Virus record (IMG/VR): IMGVR_UViG_3300020471_001086
Span: 1-22,990 of that record
Origin: a virus
Strand: one strand, 5' to 3'
Length of the DNA stretch: 22,990 bases
Made by a program: the position numbers and the translations under genes. Of this stretch, positions 22,149-22,990 are shown in pieces. Under the pieces are notes generated by a model that was not told where the DNA came from, did not search any database, and was given only the letters and a program-made list of their open reading frames with translations. The stretch's first letter is position 1. Each line of letters starts with the position of its first letter.

Positions 22149-22990
22149 TTATTTTGCTTGTCTTGATCTAATCAATTTCAAAATATCCTCTGCTCTTTTG
22201 GCACTGTCCGTACTTGGTTGTGCCGCTGGAGTAGTTTCTGCAACTGGTTCCGCTGTTTTTACTTCAGCATTTACCGGATTAGCAGTTTTTTCCACTGGAG
22301 CAGGTCTATCTGCTTTTGGAACTGATACCTTTGAATTAGCACTTACGCCTGCTGGCCTAAAGTACTGTCCATACTTGTCAAGATCATAAGCCTCACCTTC
22401 AACAGATTTTTCAAATAATTCTTTAATTATTTTTACTTCTGCTTCAGTTGGCTCCTTAGGTCTAAAGTCTGATAAGTTATGTAAACCATTCTTATCAATT
22501 GCCGCTCTTTCTTGTTCATCAAGTGGTCTTTCTCTTCTTGACCATTTTGATGTTGAGTAGTCAGCATATCCGCCTTTAGTTGTTTTGTTAATCCTAAAGT
22601 CAACACCTTTTACATAATCAGTTGGCAGTTCTTCCATCTCTGGATCGAGTAATGCCGATCTAATAATGTTAAAGATCTGAGGACCAATTATAAATCTTCT
22701 AACTGGATTCTCAGGTGTTGTTTCCTCGTTTAATGGATTCTGTACAACAAACCCTTGGAAAATATAACTTTTCTTTTTCCAATATTTTCTGCCCATATCT
22801 TCCATGCTTTTATCTTTGAACCATGGTCTAACTTCTGTTAGTACTGGACAAGTTTTGCCATACATTTCCATACAAGGTACTTGTACAGTAACTGGTCTTG
22901 AATCTGTCTGACCTTTAATACCTGCAAAAGGTAGTTTGATCATATTTCTTTCAGTCCAGAAAAATGTATTAGTTTCATCCTTATCTGGTA
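22149..22990 (-). CDS. 32: Single-stranded DNA-binding protein gp32, N-terminus cut by window edge
   Basis: The frame stays open to the right edge, so the ATG at 22943 is internal: the preceding codons read PDKDETNTFFWTERN. The match to marine T4-like gp32 includes KLPFAGIKGQTD, VQVPCMEMYGKTCP, GRKYWKKKSYIFQGFVVQNP, PENPVRRFIIGPQIFNII, DYVKGVDFRINKTTKGGYAD and SKWSRRE, which form the OB-fold core. A Pro/Ala-rich linker ends in a short helix (AEDILKLIRSRQAK). T4 gp32 coats ssDNA and recruits UvsX, UvsY, gp41/59 and polymerase. The tail end here is basic, unlike the acidic tail of T4 gp32. Confidence 0.85.
   Translation of the reverse strand, partial: PDKDETNTFFWTERNMIKLPFAGIKGQTDSRPVTVQVPCMEMYGKTCPVLTEVRPWFKDKSMEDMGRKYWKKKSYIFQGFVVQNPLNEETTPENPVRRFIIGPQIFNIIRSALLDPEMEELPTDYVKGVDFRINKTTKGGYADYSTSKWSRRERPLDEQERAAIDKNGLHNLSDFRPKEPTEAEVKIIKELFEKSVEGEAYDLDKYGQYFRPAGVSANSKVSVPKADRPAPVEKTANPVNAEVKTAEPVAETTPAAQPSTDSAKRAEDILKLIRSRQAK

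Noticed and set aside
1-22990. tRNA genes, CRISPR arrays, insertion sequences, integrase or attachment sites
   Set aside because: None was seen. The intergenic gaps are too short for tRNAs except three of about 60-72 bases, which do not show a cloverleaf. No transposase or integrase motif or spaced repeat array occurs.

Overview
This AT-rich, very densely packed window looks like part of the genome of a T4-like marine myovirus. Five proteins are recognisable T4 replication or recombination proteins: gp32, UvsX, UvsW, primase gp61 and helicase gp41. A sixth is a probable gp62 clamp-loader subunit. Around them sit small proteins of the kind seen in marine T4-like phages. No ribosomal, tRNA, photosynthesis or bacterial housekeeping genes are present. 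The low GC fits a phage of SAR11 or of a low-GC picocyanobacterium, but nothing in the window decides the host.

Layout. Nearly all genes run on the minus strand, so transcription goes from high to low coordinates. From right to left: gp32 (open at the right edge), a 10-bp-stem hairpin, uvsX and two small conserved genes (20319-22990). Next comes a surface-glycan block (10816-20335) with a HAD-like phosphatase, about seven glycosyltransferase-like proteins of several folds, a 2OG-Fe(II) oxygenase, an SGNH hydrolase-like protein and an MptE/DUF115-like protein. Then follow a plus-strand SprT-like metalloprotease (10377-10844) and a run of overlapping genes behind a good sigma70-type promoter: a HARP-like protein, uvsW, two small genes, gp62-like, a zinc-finger protein, a small gene with a TTG start, and a reduced C-family DNA polymerase fragment (4762-10315). 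Last come a plus-strand conserved gene (4395-4769), a virion-type gene with its own T4-type late promoter (3556-4362), primase gp61, a methyltransferase, a coiled-coil mini-protein, helicase gp41, and the start of a second C-family polymerase gene that runs off the left edge.

How it fits together. The replisome pieces (gp41, gp61, gp62-like, gp32) and the recombination and fork-remodelling pieces (UvsX, UvsW, HARP-like protein) form a T4-style replication-recombination set. The polymerase genes seen here, however, are bacterial DnaE/PolC-like, not T4 gp43 (family B). Two separate genes each carry the catalytic PDVDIDF motif. The glycan block probably builds or modifies a sugar on the virion, the host envelope or phage DNA; the sequence does not say which. 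No gene-free stretch exceeds 75 bases. The longest are 377-448, 10316-10376 and 22085-22148, and each contains candidate regulatory signals.
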